The notes: a model not told the origin generated them from the letters alone. A stretch of 64,000 nt of DNA from Auricularia sp. M13 (GCA_037042915.1 CM073193.1:1550001-1614000), one strand, 5' to 3'; shown: positions 44,694-56,369, numbered from the stretch's first letter. A program made the numbers and translations.

Positions 44694-47600
44694 ATGGCCG
44701 AACTGTCCAACGGAGCTCCTCGAGTAGCGGTAGTTGGGCTGGGTATGTTCGTATTCGCTGCGCCGCAGTGTGCGTGGACTCCACATCGGCAAAACGGGAT
44801 CGGAGGTTGGGGCGGTTTGAGAGCTCTAGGGAGCTCGTCGAGCAATCAAACCGTCCCAACCTCTACGAGCTCCACAAACGTTTACCCAAATCCTAGTTTC
44901 TTGGCGAGGAGCCGGAGCAGCCCGAGCTCGGGCTGCTCGCATCACTCGGACGGCTCAAACCATAGCTTTTGCTTGTACAGTACTTCTTTTCTTACTCGAG
45001 ACGCAAAGATGCGAAACACAACGTATATTGCAAATTCTACAGACGAACAACAAGCTACTAGCGGGTTGAGTGATGACGTGCTGGGACCAAGACGGAAAGG
45101 GGGTTGCAGCGGAAACAAAGAAAGGGAGAGTGGGTGAAAAGGGGCAATGGCGGGGAATGGGAGGAGCAAGCAGCGTAGGCGAAGAAACCCAGGCAGGAGC
45201 GTCGACCTATGGAGAACCGTTAGTATACAGGGGCCTGGTGCTGTGAAAAAGTACACGCGGACTCACGGTTTTGGCTGCTTGCGAGCCGCCGCCGCCGACG
45301 GCGACACGGATGGCACTGAAGGCGACACGGACATCACAAGTGAGCGATACACACGCGACGAGGTTGCTGAGTCGGGACTCGGTGCGGCGCCTGCGGCCGA
45401 GCGTGATGCACGCGCCGCGAAGTGCAAGTGTTCGGCACCGGTCACCTGCGAAAAAAATAATCAGCCAGGCTGCGGTACTGGAGAGCAACCTACCTTTGCT
45501 ATCCAGGTAGCTCGTCTTATTTCGCCGCAGGCATACACAGGCTTGACGATCTAGGTATCAGAGGGTTAATATTGAATATCCAGCCACAGAGCAAGCACGG
45601 AGCCCAAGGACCAGGACGTCAGGATGCCAGCAGAGATGCAGAATGGGCAACGAGAGCAGTTGAGCCATCAGGTCAGAAGAGCAAAATCAAGAAATGCAAG
45701 GGCCGCACACGGAAAGCAGGGCAAGGCATGACCAGGGTGTCGACAGCAAGGCAGACAAGGCAGACCAAGATCAGGCCAGTTGGATTAAACAGGGCACACA
45801 GCTTGGCGGGTTTGGAGAGCCTGTGCATCGGCTAGACGTGGGGGAGTGCAGCTTTGCCCATGCCGTGTCGGTGGTACCAGCAGGATGGAACGAACTTGGC
45901 TGGGGGGCGACGAGGGAAAAAAGTGCAAAGTCCACTCGGCCCGTGCCGGACTCCGACGACGCGCGGTTGCTGACTCTGAGTCTGGCACGCGTCGAGGCCT
46001 AAAATGTTCCAAATTTCCGCAAAGGCGAAACAATGGCTCTTCAATAGTTGCAAGTACATGTCCTCGAGAAATGGGGCTATAATTTAATTTTGAATCATTT
46101 ATTTGGCCGCAGAAAGTGTAAATTCTGCCTCACGCAGTAGGCTATGCCATTGACAACCCTTAGCGCCACCATTTCGCAAGAGCTATGTGCTCATTAGCTT
46201 CCAAGAGTGCATTTCTGGGCAAAGCGACATTACATGCCGCAAAGGAGACATAACGGAGAAAGTCATTCTAATGTCATTGCAAGACTTGATCTTTGAGGAA
46301 TTGAAGTAGCTTACATCATCTGACGATGCTCTTTGGCTGCTCTGATCACTCTGAGTGCTCGAAGAAGGGACACAGAGGTGCATTAATCTCGAGACCAGTT
46401 CAACTGATCAAACCTCCCCGAGCGCACGGTTAATCTCTGACCGGTTTTCGCGATGCAGGGATCGTGCCTTATGGCCCCTCGCAGGAGTCCTCGGCCTCGT
46501 AGCCGTCAAGAACATGGTCGAGGAAGGCTTCGATGTCACTGGCTTCGATCGCAATGCTTTTGTCGGTGGACTCTGGCACTACACCGACGATGACCGGACG
46601 TCGGTTCTCCCCTGTGCGTCAAACCGCCAGCGACGATCCCGCGCGCTTCATCTTATTCCATCCATTCTCAGCTACTATCATCAATATTTCTAAGGAACGG
46701 GTGAGATAGTGCTTCTTGTAAGCTCTTCAGTTCAACAGCTGACCGTCTTTTCCGCTCTAGGGATGCTTTACCGACTTCCCATTCCCAGATAGCGCACCAA
46801 GTCATTGCACGGCTGAAGACGTGAAAAACTACCTTGAGGCATATGTGGACCATTTCGGCCTCAGGCCACGACTTCGGCTCAACACGATCGTTAAGCGAGT
46901 CAACCGCGACGCAGAGCAGGACCGATGGGTCCTGAACATCGAGAATGCGGGACACGAGTATTTCGACAAGGTTATTGTTGCTACTGGTATCAACGGCCTC
47001 CCCCATATTCCCCGTCTCAACGGTGCCGAGTCCTTTGGCGGGCAGTGCATTCATTCACGGGCCTTCAAAAGGTGCGGATTCCGTAGTAGCCTCCCTACTA
47101 TCTTCTCTGAAATCCCTGTCAGGCCGTCGGATTTTGCAGACCGCAACGTCTTGGTAGTCGGGCTCGGCAACACCGGCGCTGATACCGCAACGGCCTTAGT
47201 AGGACATGCCGCCAAGATTTATCTATCTCATAGCCACGGTGCTTTAGTTGTGAGTAACCTCTCGCCGCCAAGTCAACCCACAGCCATCAGATGACTTACG
47301 TCGACTGATCATTATGCTGCAGGTACCACGGGTTGTCAAAGGCCGCCCTATGGACCACACGCTGACCGCTCGCATTGTAGCATTTCAGGGATTTATTTCC
47401 CGCTTCTTTCCCCGGCTCGGAGAGAAGCTTACGAATGTCTTTCTTAAGAAGCTGCAGGACAACGCGTTCCGGATTCGACCGGAGTGGAAGCTTTCCCCAG
47501 CGCCTTCGATTAAGCACGCTGTGCCCGTCGTATCCGACAATCTCATCAGCGCGCTCGAATCCGGGGAAGTTCAGTCCGTTGCGGGTCTCTCCCGCGTCAC

Positions 47601-48258
47601 TGGCAGCAACGAAGTCGAACTTGACGATGGCACCCGCCTCATTGTCGACTGCATTATCTGGTGCACAGGCTACAAGACCGACTTCAGCCTCCTCGCACCC
47701 GACGTAGATCCTACGCGTCACACGACGCCACTGTGGGCCGCTTCTCCTGGCTCGCGTGGCAAACCGCTGCCGCGCCTTTTCCGAAACGTCTTCTCACTCG
47801 ACTATCCTGACTCTCTCGCGTTTATGGGCTGCGTTGCCTTCCCGACTGGCGCGTTCCCGCTTTACGATATCGCGTCCATGGTAGTGGCACAAGTGTGGAA
47901 GGGGCGCAGCAGCCTCCCGCCACGCGACGAGATGGAGCGTGCCGTTGACGAGCAACACGAGTGGATTTGCGACATCGCCAAGGACGGCAGCGCGATCCCT
48001 AGCTGGGTCGACCAGCACAAGTGGATGGCGTGGGCTAACCAGGCTGCTGGAACCGGCGTAGATGTGTATCTGGGCTGGGGCTGGCAGGGCTGGAAGTTCT
48101 GGTTTACAGACCGGGCTTTCTGCAAGCTTCTGCTTGGCGGCATCTATACGCCGCACATATTCCGCGTCTTTGACATGGGGAAGCGGAAGGCTTGGGAATG
48201 TGCTCGGGCAGAGATTGAGAAGGTTAATCTTTCGATTAGGGATAAAAAACAGGATTGA
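44694..48258 (+). CDS. Flavin-containing monooxygenase with a 1.74-kb first intron
   Basis: Exon 1 is 44,694-44,742 and ends in the middle of the FAD-binding GxGxxG motif. The next exon begins at 46,485 and completes VAVVGLGVLGL. Further exons lie around 46.49-46.61, 46.66-46.69, 46.80-47.07, 47.12-47.25 and 47.32-48.26 kb. The FMO signature FGGQCIHSRAF and a second dinucleotide motif, VVGLGNTGADTATAL (NADPH), are present, as is the C-terminal ATGY-like segment CTGYKTDFSLL. The enzyme should oxygenate a soft nucleophile on N or S using FAD and NADPH; the substrate is unknown. All other introns are 50-75 bp. The long intron has the structured elements listed separately. Confidence 0.82.
44803..44863. 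repeat. Hairpin-forming inverted repeat inside the FMO intron
   Basis: Arms of 18 bp (44,803-44,820 and 44,846-44,863) pair with 17 of 18 matches, around a 25-bp loop containing GAGCTC twice. A GU pair would cover the mismatch in RNA. Confidence 0.75.
44915..44938. repeat. Perfect 24-bp palindrome inside the FMO intron
   Basis: GAGCAGCCCGAG is followed directly by its reverse complement CTCGGGCTGCTC. It has no loop and lies 51 bp after the hairpin. Confidence 0.9.
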
Positions 48259-48701
48259 TCCACAGTGGGATAATGAGCTGTATGTATCACTAGAGAATTC
48301 GCGAAAAATAGTGTCTGCGCCATGAATGTTTTTCATCGTGTTTGCCTAGCTACGAAGGGGCTCCAGTTAAACACAGAACGATCAAGCAAGGGACGGAAGT
48401 CCTGCATGGTCGAGGGGTATGTGCCCAAGCAGGTAAAACATTTAGTGTAGAAGACCCATCGCCGTACAGAACAAGCGCGCACCTGGGCACGGTCTTGAAT
48501 AAATTCAAGCGAGGGTGGTCAGTGGAAGACGGCTCGCCTGCTTCCGATCAAAATCCGCACCGGTCCGGAATGCCACATCCAAACATGGGTACAATAGCCT
48601 ATTGTACCACCGTGATCTGTTTACACATAAATACAGCTCTGAGCTCGTGCCACATCTTTTCGTCGACCACCGTCTTCCTGCTTGAGGCACTCTGCGCTAC
48701 C
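48259..48701. other. Intergenic or upstream open frame
   Basis: The frame of the following gene is open upstream to about 48,342 but without a convincing start; see that gene. Confidence 0.4.
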
Positions 48702-49664
48702 ATGCCACGCCCATCCAGCGCCCAGCAAGAGAGTGAGCTTGTCGCCTGTGCATCGATAGTACGTACTAATGCGGCGCGCTTTAGACGTAGTAATCCCCCG
48801 CGAGCTCCACCAAATTCTTCAAGGAGAAAAGGAGCATGGTGCCGGATCTGCCTCACCAAAGGACCGCGGGGCTCGCCCGAGCGCGTCTCTACTTGCGAAC
48901 CATTCGGGTACGAGATCTACTACCTAATAACGCGCAATAGACTGTCTCATATCGCCGTAGTTCTTGATAACTCCCAGGACGGAGATTACGTCCCAGGCAA
49001 ACGCGCATCACCTACCCGCAAGCCTCGGGCTTCCACTGGAGGAGCTGGAACTCGTGCGAGGTTGCGCCAGATGGCTTCGCTGACGTGGGACACATTGAGC
49101 GCACTCACGTCCCTTCCGCCATCGCCAACGGCAACTGTTACCACTGTGCCGACCTCAGCGGACACCTCTCAGTATTCCCCACATCTCAACAGCAGCGCAC
49201 TGACTCAGCGCATGTCCATCCAACGTTGGCAGCGAGGAATATCTGGCAGCGGAAAGATTTACCCACTCCTCTCTCCGGCGCCGTCCTTTTACAGCCCGCC
49301 TGGCGCGTTCCCCAGTAACAGTAGGCACTCTCGCCTCGTCGCACACATTTCGCGTGTGCAAAAGCTGTCCTTTGTGGCGGTCGCGGGGGTCGTCGTCCTC
49401 TTTGTGCTCGTTAAAATATGGTTCGGTGCGGCGCCATGGTACAACGAACTCGACATCGCCGCGCGGACCACCGCAGAGCGGATGGAGGCGCTGCATCCCA
49501 TCCTGGATGACAAGCTGGAGTCTTGTTACGTCTATACCTCGGTCATCTTGCACATTCTCATCGACACCCTACGTTGGGCCGTCGCACATTTCATCGGGAT
49601 CGTGTCTTGCGGCACCACCTTATTTGCGGCGTGCGCGGCGGCCACTTGGTACCTCGGGGCTTGA
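48702..49664 (+). CDS. Protein with C-terminal membrane segments, function unknown
   Basis: A long uninterrupted frame ends at 49,664. I prefer the ATG at 48,702 (MPRPSSAQQESEL), giving 320 residues, because upstream sequence looks non-coding; in-frame ATGs near 48,570 are alternatives. The N-terminal 200 residues are basic, Ser/Pro/Thr-rich and look disordered. Two hydrophobic segments (LSFVAVAGVVVLFVLVKIW and IGIVSCGTTLFAACAAATW) lie near the C-terminus, separated by a charged helix of about 60 residues. The tail architecture suggests anchoring in an internal membrane. No family is recognised. Confidence 0.55.
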   Translation: MPRPSSAQQESELVACASIVRTNAARFRRSNPPRAPPNSSRRKGAWCRICLTKGPRGSPERVSTCEPFGYEIYYLITRNRLSHIAVVLDNSQDGDYVPGKRASPTRKPRASTGGAGTRARLRQMASLTWDTLSALTSLPPSPTATVTTVPTSADTSQYSPHLNSSALTQRMSIQRWQRGISGSGKIYPLLSPAPSFYSPPGAFPSNSRHSRLVAHISRVQKLSFVAVAGVVVLFVLVKIWFGAAPWYNELDIAARTTAERMEALHPILDDKLESCYVYTSVILHILIDTLRWAVAHFIGIVSCGTTLFAACAAATWYLGA

Positions 49665-49946
49665 AGCTTGAAGGAACACCTCGAGCCATGTACTGACAGG
49701 TTGGAATCCTGACTCTTGCGGAAATCCACATCATCTTCCTCGCATTCTTTCATTCGAAGTGTGACTGCCCTCGAAATCGCGTGTATTCCTGCCACGGGCG
49801 AGGCACCGTCGCAGTGTACAATTAGTGGACAAGAGCGCTAGGAGACCCGAAAGGAAAGTAAATCCGGAGAGGATACGTGAATGCAAGGTGCAAGGTCTGT
49901 GAAGTCCGAATACATAAGCAGGGGGAATCCATCCGTCAAGCCAGGT
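49665..49946. other. Convergent 3' intergenic region
   Basis: A short gap between the ends of two convergent genes, with nothing notable. Confidence 0.5.
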
Positions 49947-50882
49947 TTACGCCGTGGCACGCTCGACGCAGTACGCCTTGGTGATCTGCAGGTTGTGGCA
50001 CTCGGAGTCGATGTCCGGGTTCCACTTGTACAGCGTGGAGAGCTTGATGCGGAACATGTCGGCGAGCTTGTAGCAGTTGTCGCCCTGCTTGGGGGTGTAC
50101 GTCTTCGTGCAGTCACCCGCGGCGACGGGGGCAGCTGTGGGGGCAGCAGGCGCCGGCTCGTCATCCGAGTCGTCGCAGTCTTCATCGTCCTCCTCACCTT
50201 CAGTGGGCTTCGGGGCGGCAGCGACGTTGGCGGCCGGAGCGGGCTTCGCAGACTTCGTCGGCTTGGGCGCCGGCTCCGCCGACTTCGTGGGCTTGGGTGC
50301 GGGCTTGGGCTCGGGCTTCGGGGCAGAGTCGCCTACAGACTTGGCGGCCTCCTCGAGCAGCTGGCGCGCGTAGTCCAGGTTCTTGGTGTACTGGTTGCCC
50401 GCCTCAGCGCTGTAAACACGCAAACAGCATGTCAGCACCGCCGCAACACTGGAAATGCATCGCCCGAGACAGCGAGAAGAACCAAACACGCACTTCTGGA
50501 CCATCTGCGCGAGCTCGCCCGCGTTGGCCTCGGGGTGCTTCTTCTCGAGCGGGAGGAGGACGTTGACGAACGCCTTGGTCGCGTAGACGGGGTCGTTGAG
50601 CTGCTCGGGGGAGCCCCAGCCCATGGACGGGCGCTGCTGGAAGATGCCGAGCGAGTCCTTGTCGCCGCAGCGCAGGTTGTTGACGAGCGACTCAGTGATC
50701 GCGGCGGCCATGGTCGCAAGCATCGCCTTGTCGTTCGCGCCCATGTCCTTGGCCGTGCGGTACACGGTGTCGCGCACGCTGGGGTCCACCTTGGACGGCA
50801 TCTGGCTGCACCCGCGCTTCTCGAGCACAAGCGGGGACGCGAGTGCCGACGCGGCAAGGAGGAGAGTCGTGAAGGTGCGCAT
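49947..50882 (-). CDS. Secreted lysozyme-like protein with C-terminal LysM domain
   Basis: Two exons (50,882-50,494 and 50,409-49,947) around an 84-bp intron give 283 residues. MRTFTTLLLAASALAS is a signal peptide and LEKR a likely Kex2 site. Residues about 30-130 resemble lysozyme-like peptidoglycan hydrolases of actinobacteria: AAAITESLVNNLRCGDKD, then SLGIFQQRPSMGWGSPEQL with DPVYATKAF; the Glu in ITES is a candidate catalytic residue. A Lys/Pro/Ala linker with PKPTKSA repeats and an acidic stretch follow. The LysM domain (YTPKQGDNCYKLADMFRI to NPDIDSECHNLQ) binds chitin or peptidoglycan. It probably acts outside the cell on bacterial walls or as a chitin-masking effector; both are inference. 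Confidence 0.82.
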   Translation of the reverse strand: MRTFTTLLLAASALASPLVLEKRGCSQMPSKVDPSVRDTVYRTAKDMGANDKAMLATMAAAITESLVNNLRCGDKDSLGIFQQRPSMGWGSPEQLNDPVYATKAFVNVLLPLEKKHPEANAGELAQMVQKCVFGSSRCLGRCISSVAAVLTCCLRVYSAEAGNQYTKNLDYARQLLEEAAKSVGDSAPKPEPKPAPKPTKSAEPAPKPTKSAKPAPAANVAAAPKPTEGEEDDEDCDDSDDEPAPAAPTAAPVAAGDCTKTYTPKQGDNCYKLADMFRIKLSTLYKWNPDIDSECHNLQITKAYCVERATA

Positions 50883-51162
50883 ACTGAGAGTTGCGATGCG
50901 GGAAAGAGAGTGGCGAGGGTGGGTGTTACAGAGAGTGGATGGACTGGGTGGTCCTAGCGAGTGAGCGGACGAGGCGCGAGGGGAAAGAGAAGCAAAAAGC
51001 TGAGTCTGACGCAGCCGACGGCCGCCTTCTTGAACTCGTTCGGCAACTGCGCAGGTGCTTCGGTTGCCTGACGATCATCGGGCGGCCACGCGAACGTCCG
51101 TGAGGCGGTGAAGAAGTCAATTGCTGACCAAAAACAAATCACTCATCGACAAGTTCCGCATC

Positions 51163-52236
51163 ATGGACGGCATCGTCTCAGGCCTTCGTGCCACCGCCGA
51201 AAGCGCTGGAGTGTCCGCGTTTGCCCCCGACTTCATGGACGCGCTCGACGCCGGAATGGCCCAGCTGCGTCAGCAAATCGATGAGACCTTGGATACCGTG
51301 TCCAACCTTCGCGCACGTCTGGACGCTCAGGACACCGAGATCGCCGCTGCACGCCAGAATGCCGCAGACGCCAACGCCATGGCTGCCCGCGCGTTGGAGG
51401 AAGTCCGTCGCCTCGCCGCCTCCAACGGCTCGCGCGACGCCGCGACGGGCGTGTCGATCACGCAGGATCGCACGCGCAGGTTCTCCGCAAACGCGGACCT
51501 CGGTATACTGCGCCCGCCGCCACCGCCGCCGCCGCCGGCTGCTGGTGCCGTCCGTCGCCGCGGCTCACTCAGCGGTTCGGATTCGGAGGACACGCGCACT
51601 CTCAAGGCGCCTCGTGTCACGCGCGACGACGCGGATCAGGACCAGGACGACCGCTGGTACGATCGCGTTGGCGAGAACCCCGCGCGCGAGCCCTCGTTCG
51701 AGGGCTACCACTCCTATGGCTCCCGCCGTGACGCACGCGACGCGGGCCGCTACACCGACGCGGGTGCTAATCGCGACGGCGCCCGCCCAGGCTCGCCCGC
51801 CGATCCCGCGATCTCCAACATCCCGGCGACGTACCGCAGTGCCCGCATGGGAACAGGCGCGAACGTACAGGCTATCAACTGGGGCCGGCGCAACGACCCG
51901 CAGGCCGCCGTCAATCGCGTGGGCCATTGGACGCAGCACATGGACAACACCGGCGCGATCCCCATCCCCACTCACGCCGCTGCTCCGCCGGGCATGGCGG
52001 ATAACTACCGCCTGATCACTTTCCATACCCACGCCGACCTCGTTCTATTCCTCACCGCATGGCAGAACCGCCCTGAGGAACTACGGGCCGTTATCGCTAC
52101 GCCTGTCCCGGAGAATGCGGGGCCGGTGGCGAACCCCTCCGCTGCGCTCGGCCTCCTCCCCCCGGGCACGAACAACACCACCGGTGGTCGTCGTCCCTCC
52201 GGCAACAAGGACTCTTATGGCCGCCGTCGTTTTTAG
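51163..52236 (+). CDS. LINE ORF1 protein
   Basis: From ATG 51,163 to TAG at 52,234-52,236, 357 residues. A coiled-coil-like region spans about residues 25-85 (MAQLRQQIDETLDTVSNLRARLD). A polyproline run of eight lies near residue 120. An acidic-basic segment follows and the C-terminal 100 residues look globular. No CCHC knuckle is present. ORF1 proteins of LINEs bind the element RNA. The stop follows a run of five T, and the next reading frame is open across this point in the -1 register. Confidence 0.75.
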   Translation: MDGIVSGLRATAESAGVSAFAPDFMDALDAGMAQLRQQIDETLDTVSNLRARLDAQDTEIAAARQNAADANAMAARALEEVRRLAASNGSRDAATGVSITQDRTRRFSANADLGILRPPPPPPPPAAGAVRRRGSLSGSDSEDTRTLKAPRVTRDDADQDQDDRWYDRVGENPAREPSFEGYHSYGSRRDARDAGRYTDAGANRDGARPGSPADPAISNIPATYRSARMGTGANVQAINWGRRNDPQAAVNRVGHWTQHMDNTGAIPIPTHAAAPPGMADNYRLITFHTHADLVLFLTAWQNRPEELRAVIATPVPENAGPVANPSAALGLLPPGTNNTTGGRRPSGNKDSYGRRRF

Positions 52237-55200
52237 AGCGGGCGCCCGCTTGGCGTCGCCGCCGCTCTCTCTTTCGTAAACGTTCCCATACCGTGCGCTG
52301 TAAACAGAAGGATCCATCTGTCTCTACTGTGTTCGATGTCGACGACCTTGCCAATACAGGTCTTGTCGTGAAAAGTGTGAACGTGAGAGGCTCTTTGGCT
52401 ACGACTCTTCGACGGGTGCCCGTACAGCAACTCATTCTTTCTTGCCATATACTGCTTCTACAAGAAACTCACCTGCGCCCCGGGGAACACGAACCCCTGC
52501 AGAAGCTACTACCACCGGGCTATTCTATGGTCTCCATACCCAGGCCGGTGAAATCTGATCTCTCCCATGGATTTGGCGGTGTTGCAGCGATCGTGCATGA
52601 CTCCATCCCCGCAGACTGCCGCTTTGATCTATCATCGACAGACGTGATGGTATTGCAACTGCCAACCTTATACATTGTAAATGCTTACTTATACCCTTCA
52701 AATACACGGACCGATACAGCGGAGTGGTCCACAGTTGATCCCTGTCAGAAACTTGAAGAGGTTCTCACTGGGCTCAGTGAACAGCCACTACCAGTCTATC
52801 TTGCTGGTGATCTAAATGCCCGAACTGCAGGCTTGTCTGCGAGTGCAACTCACCCACAACGCCGCTCGAAGGACACGGGTGAACGCAATCCCCGAGGGAA
52901 CTGGCTGCTGCGCGTCGCCGCAGAATGCGACATGGCCATTCTTAACGGGGCATTCGGTGTGGATGCAATGTCCGGGGAATTCACGTCGTACCAAGCAAGG
53001 GGATATACCATTATTGACTATGCATTGCTGTCTGACACACATACTCTGCTTGTGAAGCATTTCTCAGTGGATGCGCAATGCACATACTCTGATCACTCTG
53101 TCATCCATGTCCGATTAGATGTTGAAGTACAACGAAAGTCTCGCCGAGTGCGTGGCACATCTGCGTTCAGCATAGAAGATGTCTTGCAGAATCAAAGCTT
53201 CAGCGACATAGACCGCCAGCTGCATGAGATTCTTACGAAGAACGTCACATGGGAGGACGCATTGCTCGACCTCTATGGCCCGACATTGATTGACGATCCA
53301 AACCCCGTCCGCGTCTACACAGACGGCAGCTGCTTGCGGGCGGGCTCAGACAATGCTGCGGCTGGTATTGGTGTTTATTGGGGCCCACACAGCGCCTCAA
53401 ATATATCGGAACGACTTCCGGGCTCACTGCAGACCAACAACAGGGCAGAACTCTTCGCCATTCAGAGGAGTCTTGAGACTGCCAACCCGATGCGAGCTCT
53501 TCATATATTCTCAGACTCTGAATATGCGATTCGGAGTATCTGCGAGTGGGCCCCTGCGCGGGCAGAACTGGATTGGTCCTGTGTGAATGGAGACGTCCTC
53601 TTCGACATCCACCTACTCATTCGCCGTCGACACGCGCCGATTAAGCTCATTTGGGTGCAGGCACACGGGAAAAATGCACACAACAATGCTGTAGACACTC
53701 TGGCAAAGCAGGGAGCACTGAAGGAGCCGTGTAATGTGTCCAATACACCCAACTTTGCTTCGCATCCCTCGCGACTGCCCATGGGTCCGCCGCTGCCGAT
53801 ACCAAAGATCTCGGCCGACATTCCGATGCGCACAGCCGCAAATACTAACGAGGACTCTATATTCCCGAAGGGGATAGACCTGCACAATGAGCAGTGGTTC
53901 AAGTTACGGGATGGCACTTGGTCTCAGGATCCGCGAAGATGGTTTGACCGAAAGCGTGATACACATCGCCATCGCGCGCATCGAGCGCATATCCGTGAGA
54001 GCAATCTCATGCGTCTCATGGCCGCCAAATCTCCCAGAAAATTCTGGGCTCTGGTCAAAGAATGGTGCACCGGTAAACGGGTGTCCAATCTCGTTGAGGA
54101 CAACAGAATGGCTTCGGCCTTCGGGACTCGCCTTCATGGTCCAGACACACCGCCTGTGCAGTTTGACACTGCCTGGCGAGATAGCGTGGCCAATCTGATG
54201 TCGCAGCTGCCAGAAATGACGTTGGATACAAGTTCGGATGGCATCTGGAGCCGCGCTTTCACAGTCTCTGAAGTCGCACAGGCAAAAACGCTCCTCCTGA
54301 AGCACCTCGACTCAGCGGTGGGCATAGATAATCAGTCCTATGCCGATGTTCTCAAAATTCCCAACAAAGATATTGTTGATCTACTCACTCGGTGCCTGAA
54401 GGAGCGCACCATTCCCTCGGTCTGGCTGACGACGCTCTTGGCAGCTGTACCCAAGGCCAAAGGTCCCTACGACGACCCAGAGAACTTCAGAATGATTGCT
54501 CTGGAATGCTGCCTGCTCAAATTAATGACGCTATTGCTAGATGGCAGACTGAGAGAATATGCTGATCGCGAAGGGCTGCTCCCACCGTCACAGAATGGAT
54601 TCCGTCCGACCTTCCGCACTGAGAATAACCCCTTTGTATTGCGAACTGCCATTGAGAGTGCCAGGGCACTAAAGAAACCGGTATATGCAGCTTTCGTTGA
54701 TCTGCGTAATGCGTTTCCGTCTGTCAATCATGATATCCTGTGGTATAAACTGTGGCGCATGGGGGTATCTGGTCCACTCTTTGACTGGATGCGCAAGTTG
54801 TACAAGAATATGCGCTACAGGCTGAGGCAAGACAATGGTCTCTCTGATGAAATGGAGGCGAAGCTTGGTATTCTCATGGGAGATCCAAGCTCCCCGCTTG
54901 CTTTCCTGCTCTACCTCGCGGACTTCGCAACTCCGCATCACCAGGATGATATTATTCTCAACGGAGTTCGCATAGCACACCTAGAACATGCGGACGACAT
55001 GGTCCTCCTCTCCACATCGCCAGAAGGACTACAGGCGAAATTGAATGCCCTCGCGAGCTGGGCAGCACGAAATCAAATGGAGATCAACACTAGAAAGACG
55101 GTGGTAATGGTATTCCAACGCCTCAATGCCATACCCGCCCCACTGCCTAATCCCTTCACAATTTATGGGGCTCCTCTGGACATTGTGCAGGAAGTGTCAT

Positions 55201-56369
55201 ATGTTGGTATTTGGTTCTCTACAACGTCGGGAAATCTGTGGGATTCCCATTTCAAAAAGTCTGCGCAGAAGGCGCGACGTGCCGCCAACGTTTCATTCTT
55301 CATTGAGTCTCACACCGGACCTCTGCCACCAGTGCAGGGTAGGACGATTTACACCACACAGGTTGACCCACATTTGACCTGGGGCACTGAGGTGACGGGA
55401 TTAGGAACCCTGGCTCAACAGGGTAAGGTTGATGCCGTACAACTGGCGTACCTTCGGCGACTCCTGGGCATGCAAAAGCGCTCCCAGCGCTGTGTCCTAT
55501 TTACGGAGACGGGCCTCTGGCCGCTACGGTTCAGACGCCTGAACTTGCAGCTGCGCTTCCTGCGGTATGCGCTATCCCAGCCCGATTCACACTACGCAAA
55601 TGTAGCTCTCATGAGCCAAATGCAACTTTCGGCTCAGGGTCGGACGTGCTGGTTATCTGAACTGCGCAGACATCTCTATGATGCCGGCGCTGACTTACCT
55701 GCTTCCTTCACAGATGCCACAGTGGAGGACTGCATTTCGCACCTGAGAACGGCGATGATCGAAACTATTGAGTCTGAGGTTCTTGCCTCACCAAAACTCG
55801 ATATCCTTCAACACCGCGGGAAACAGACGGCTGCGCGGAACTCGCCTCCGTCGGTGATGAAGATGAGAAACTATCTAAAAATACAAGACAAGGCTATTAG
55901 AAACGCCATCACTCGCTTGCTTGTGTCCGATCACAGGCTCTCGGTTGAAATCTTGCGCCGTCCTGCAGCCGACAGGAGGTACAACATCCCACGCGAGGCA
56001 CGTTTATGTCGATTCTGTATCAATGCGGTCGAAGACCCCATCCATGCCCTTTTCATTTGCCAGGCCTCAATAGACTTGATCACATGCCGGGAGGAGTTCT
56101 GGACCCGATGCGGTCATACGTTAGAGCAAATGGCTCTTGCGTATCAGACCGCATCCCGGTCTCGCAAACGACTCGCCAGCCCCATAACTTTAGCTGCTCT
56201 TCAGCAAATGCAACCTATGGAGGCTTTGATCCTATTGACCGAGGATGAGGAAACGGCATTGGTATTAGGAACTTTCGCATTACGAGTGTTTGAGATCTAC
56301 GACCTGTCGGAACGCTACATCGCGGAATGGGAGCCTGAATGGGAAGAAGAAAATGCGGGTGAGAACTAG
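52237..56369 (+). CDS. LINE ORF2: AP endonuclease, RNase H, reverse transcriptase
   Basis: An open frame of about 1,370 codons with no ATG before the endonuclease. The order of domains is: APE-type endonuclease (about 52.37-53.12 kb; QETHLRPGE, AGDLNART, SDHSVIHV); RNase H (about 53.31-53.75 kb) with YTDGSC, NRAELFAI, FSDSEYAI and NNAVDTLAKQ giving a full set of acidic residues; then reverse transcriptase (about 54.3-55.2 kb) with AFVDLRNAFPSVNHD and HADDMVLL. A CxxC...HxxxxC zinc motif (CRFCINAVEDPIHALFIC) lies near the end. RNase H before the RT is unusual, since most LINEs that have it carry it after the RT. The frame may be reached by frameshift or reinitiation from ORF1. Confidence 0.9.

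Noticed and set aside
45147-46002. Possible separate gene inside the long monooxygenase intron
   Set aside because: Frames on both strands are short, Arg/Gly-rich and lack plausible starts or splice structure.
49881-50957. 358-codon plus-strand frame opposite the LysM gene
   Set aside because: It is the antisense shadow of a GC-rich gene with a clear signal peptide, intron and LysM on the minus strand.
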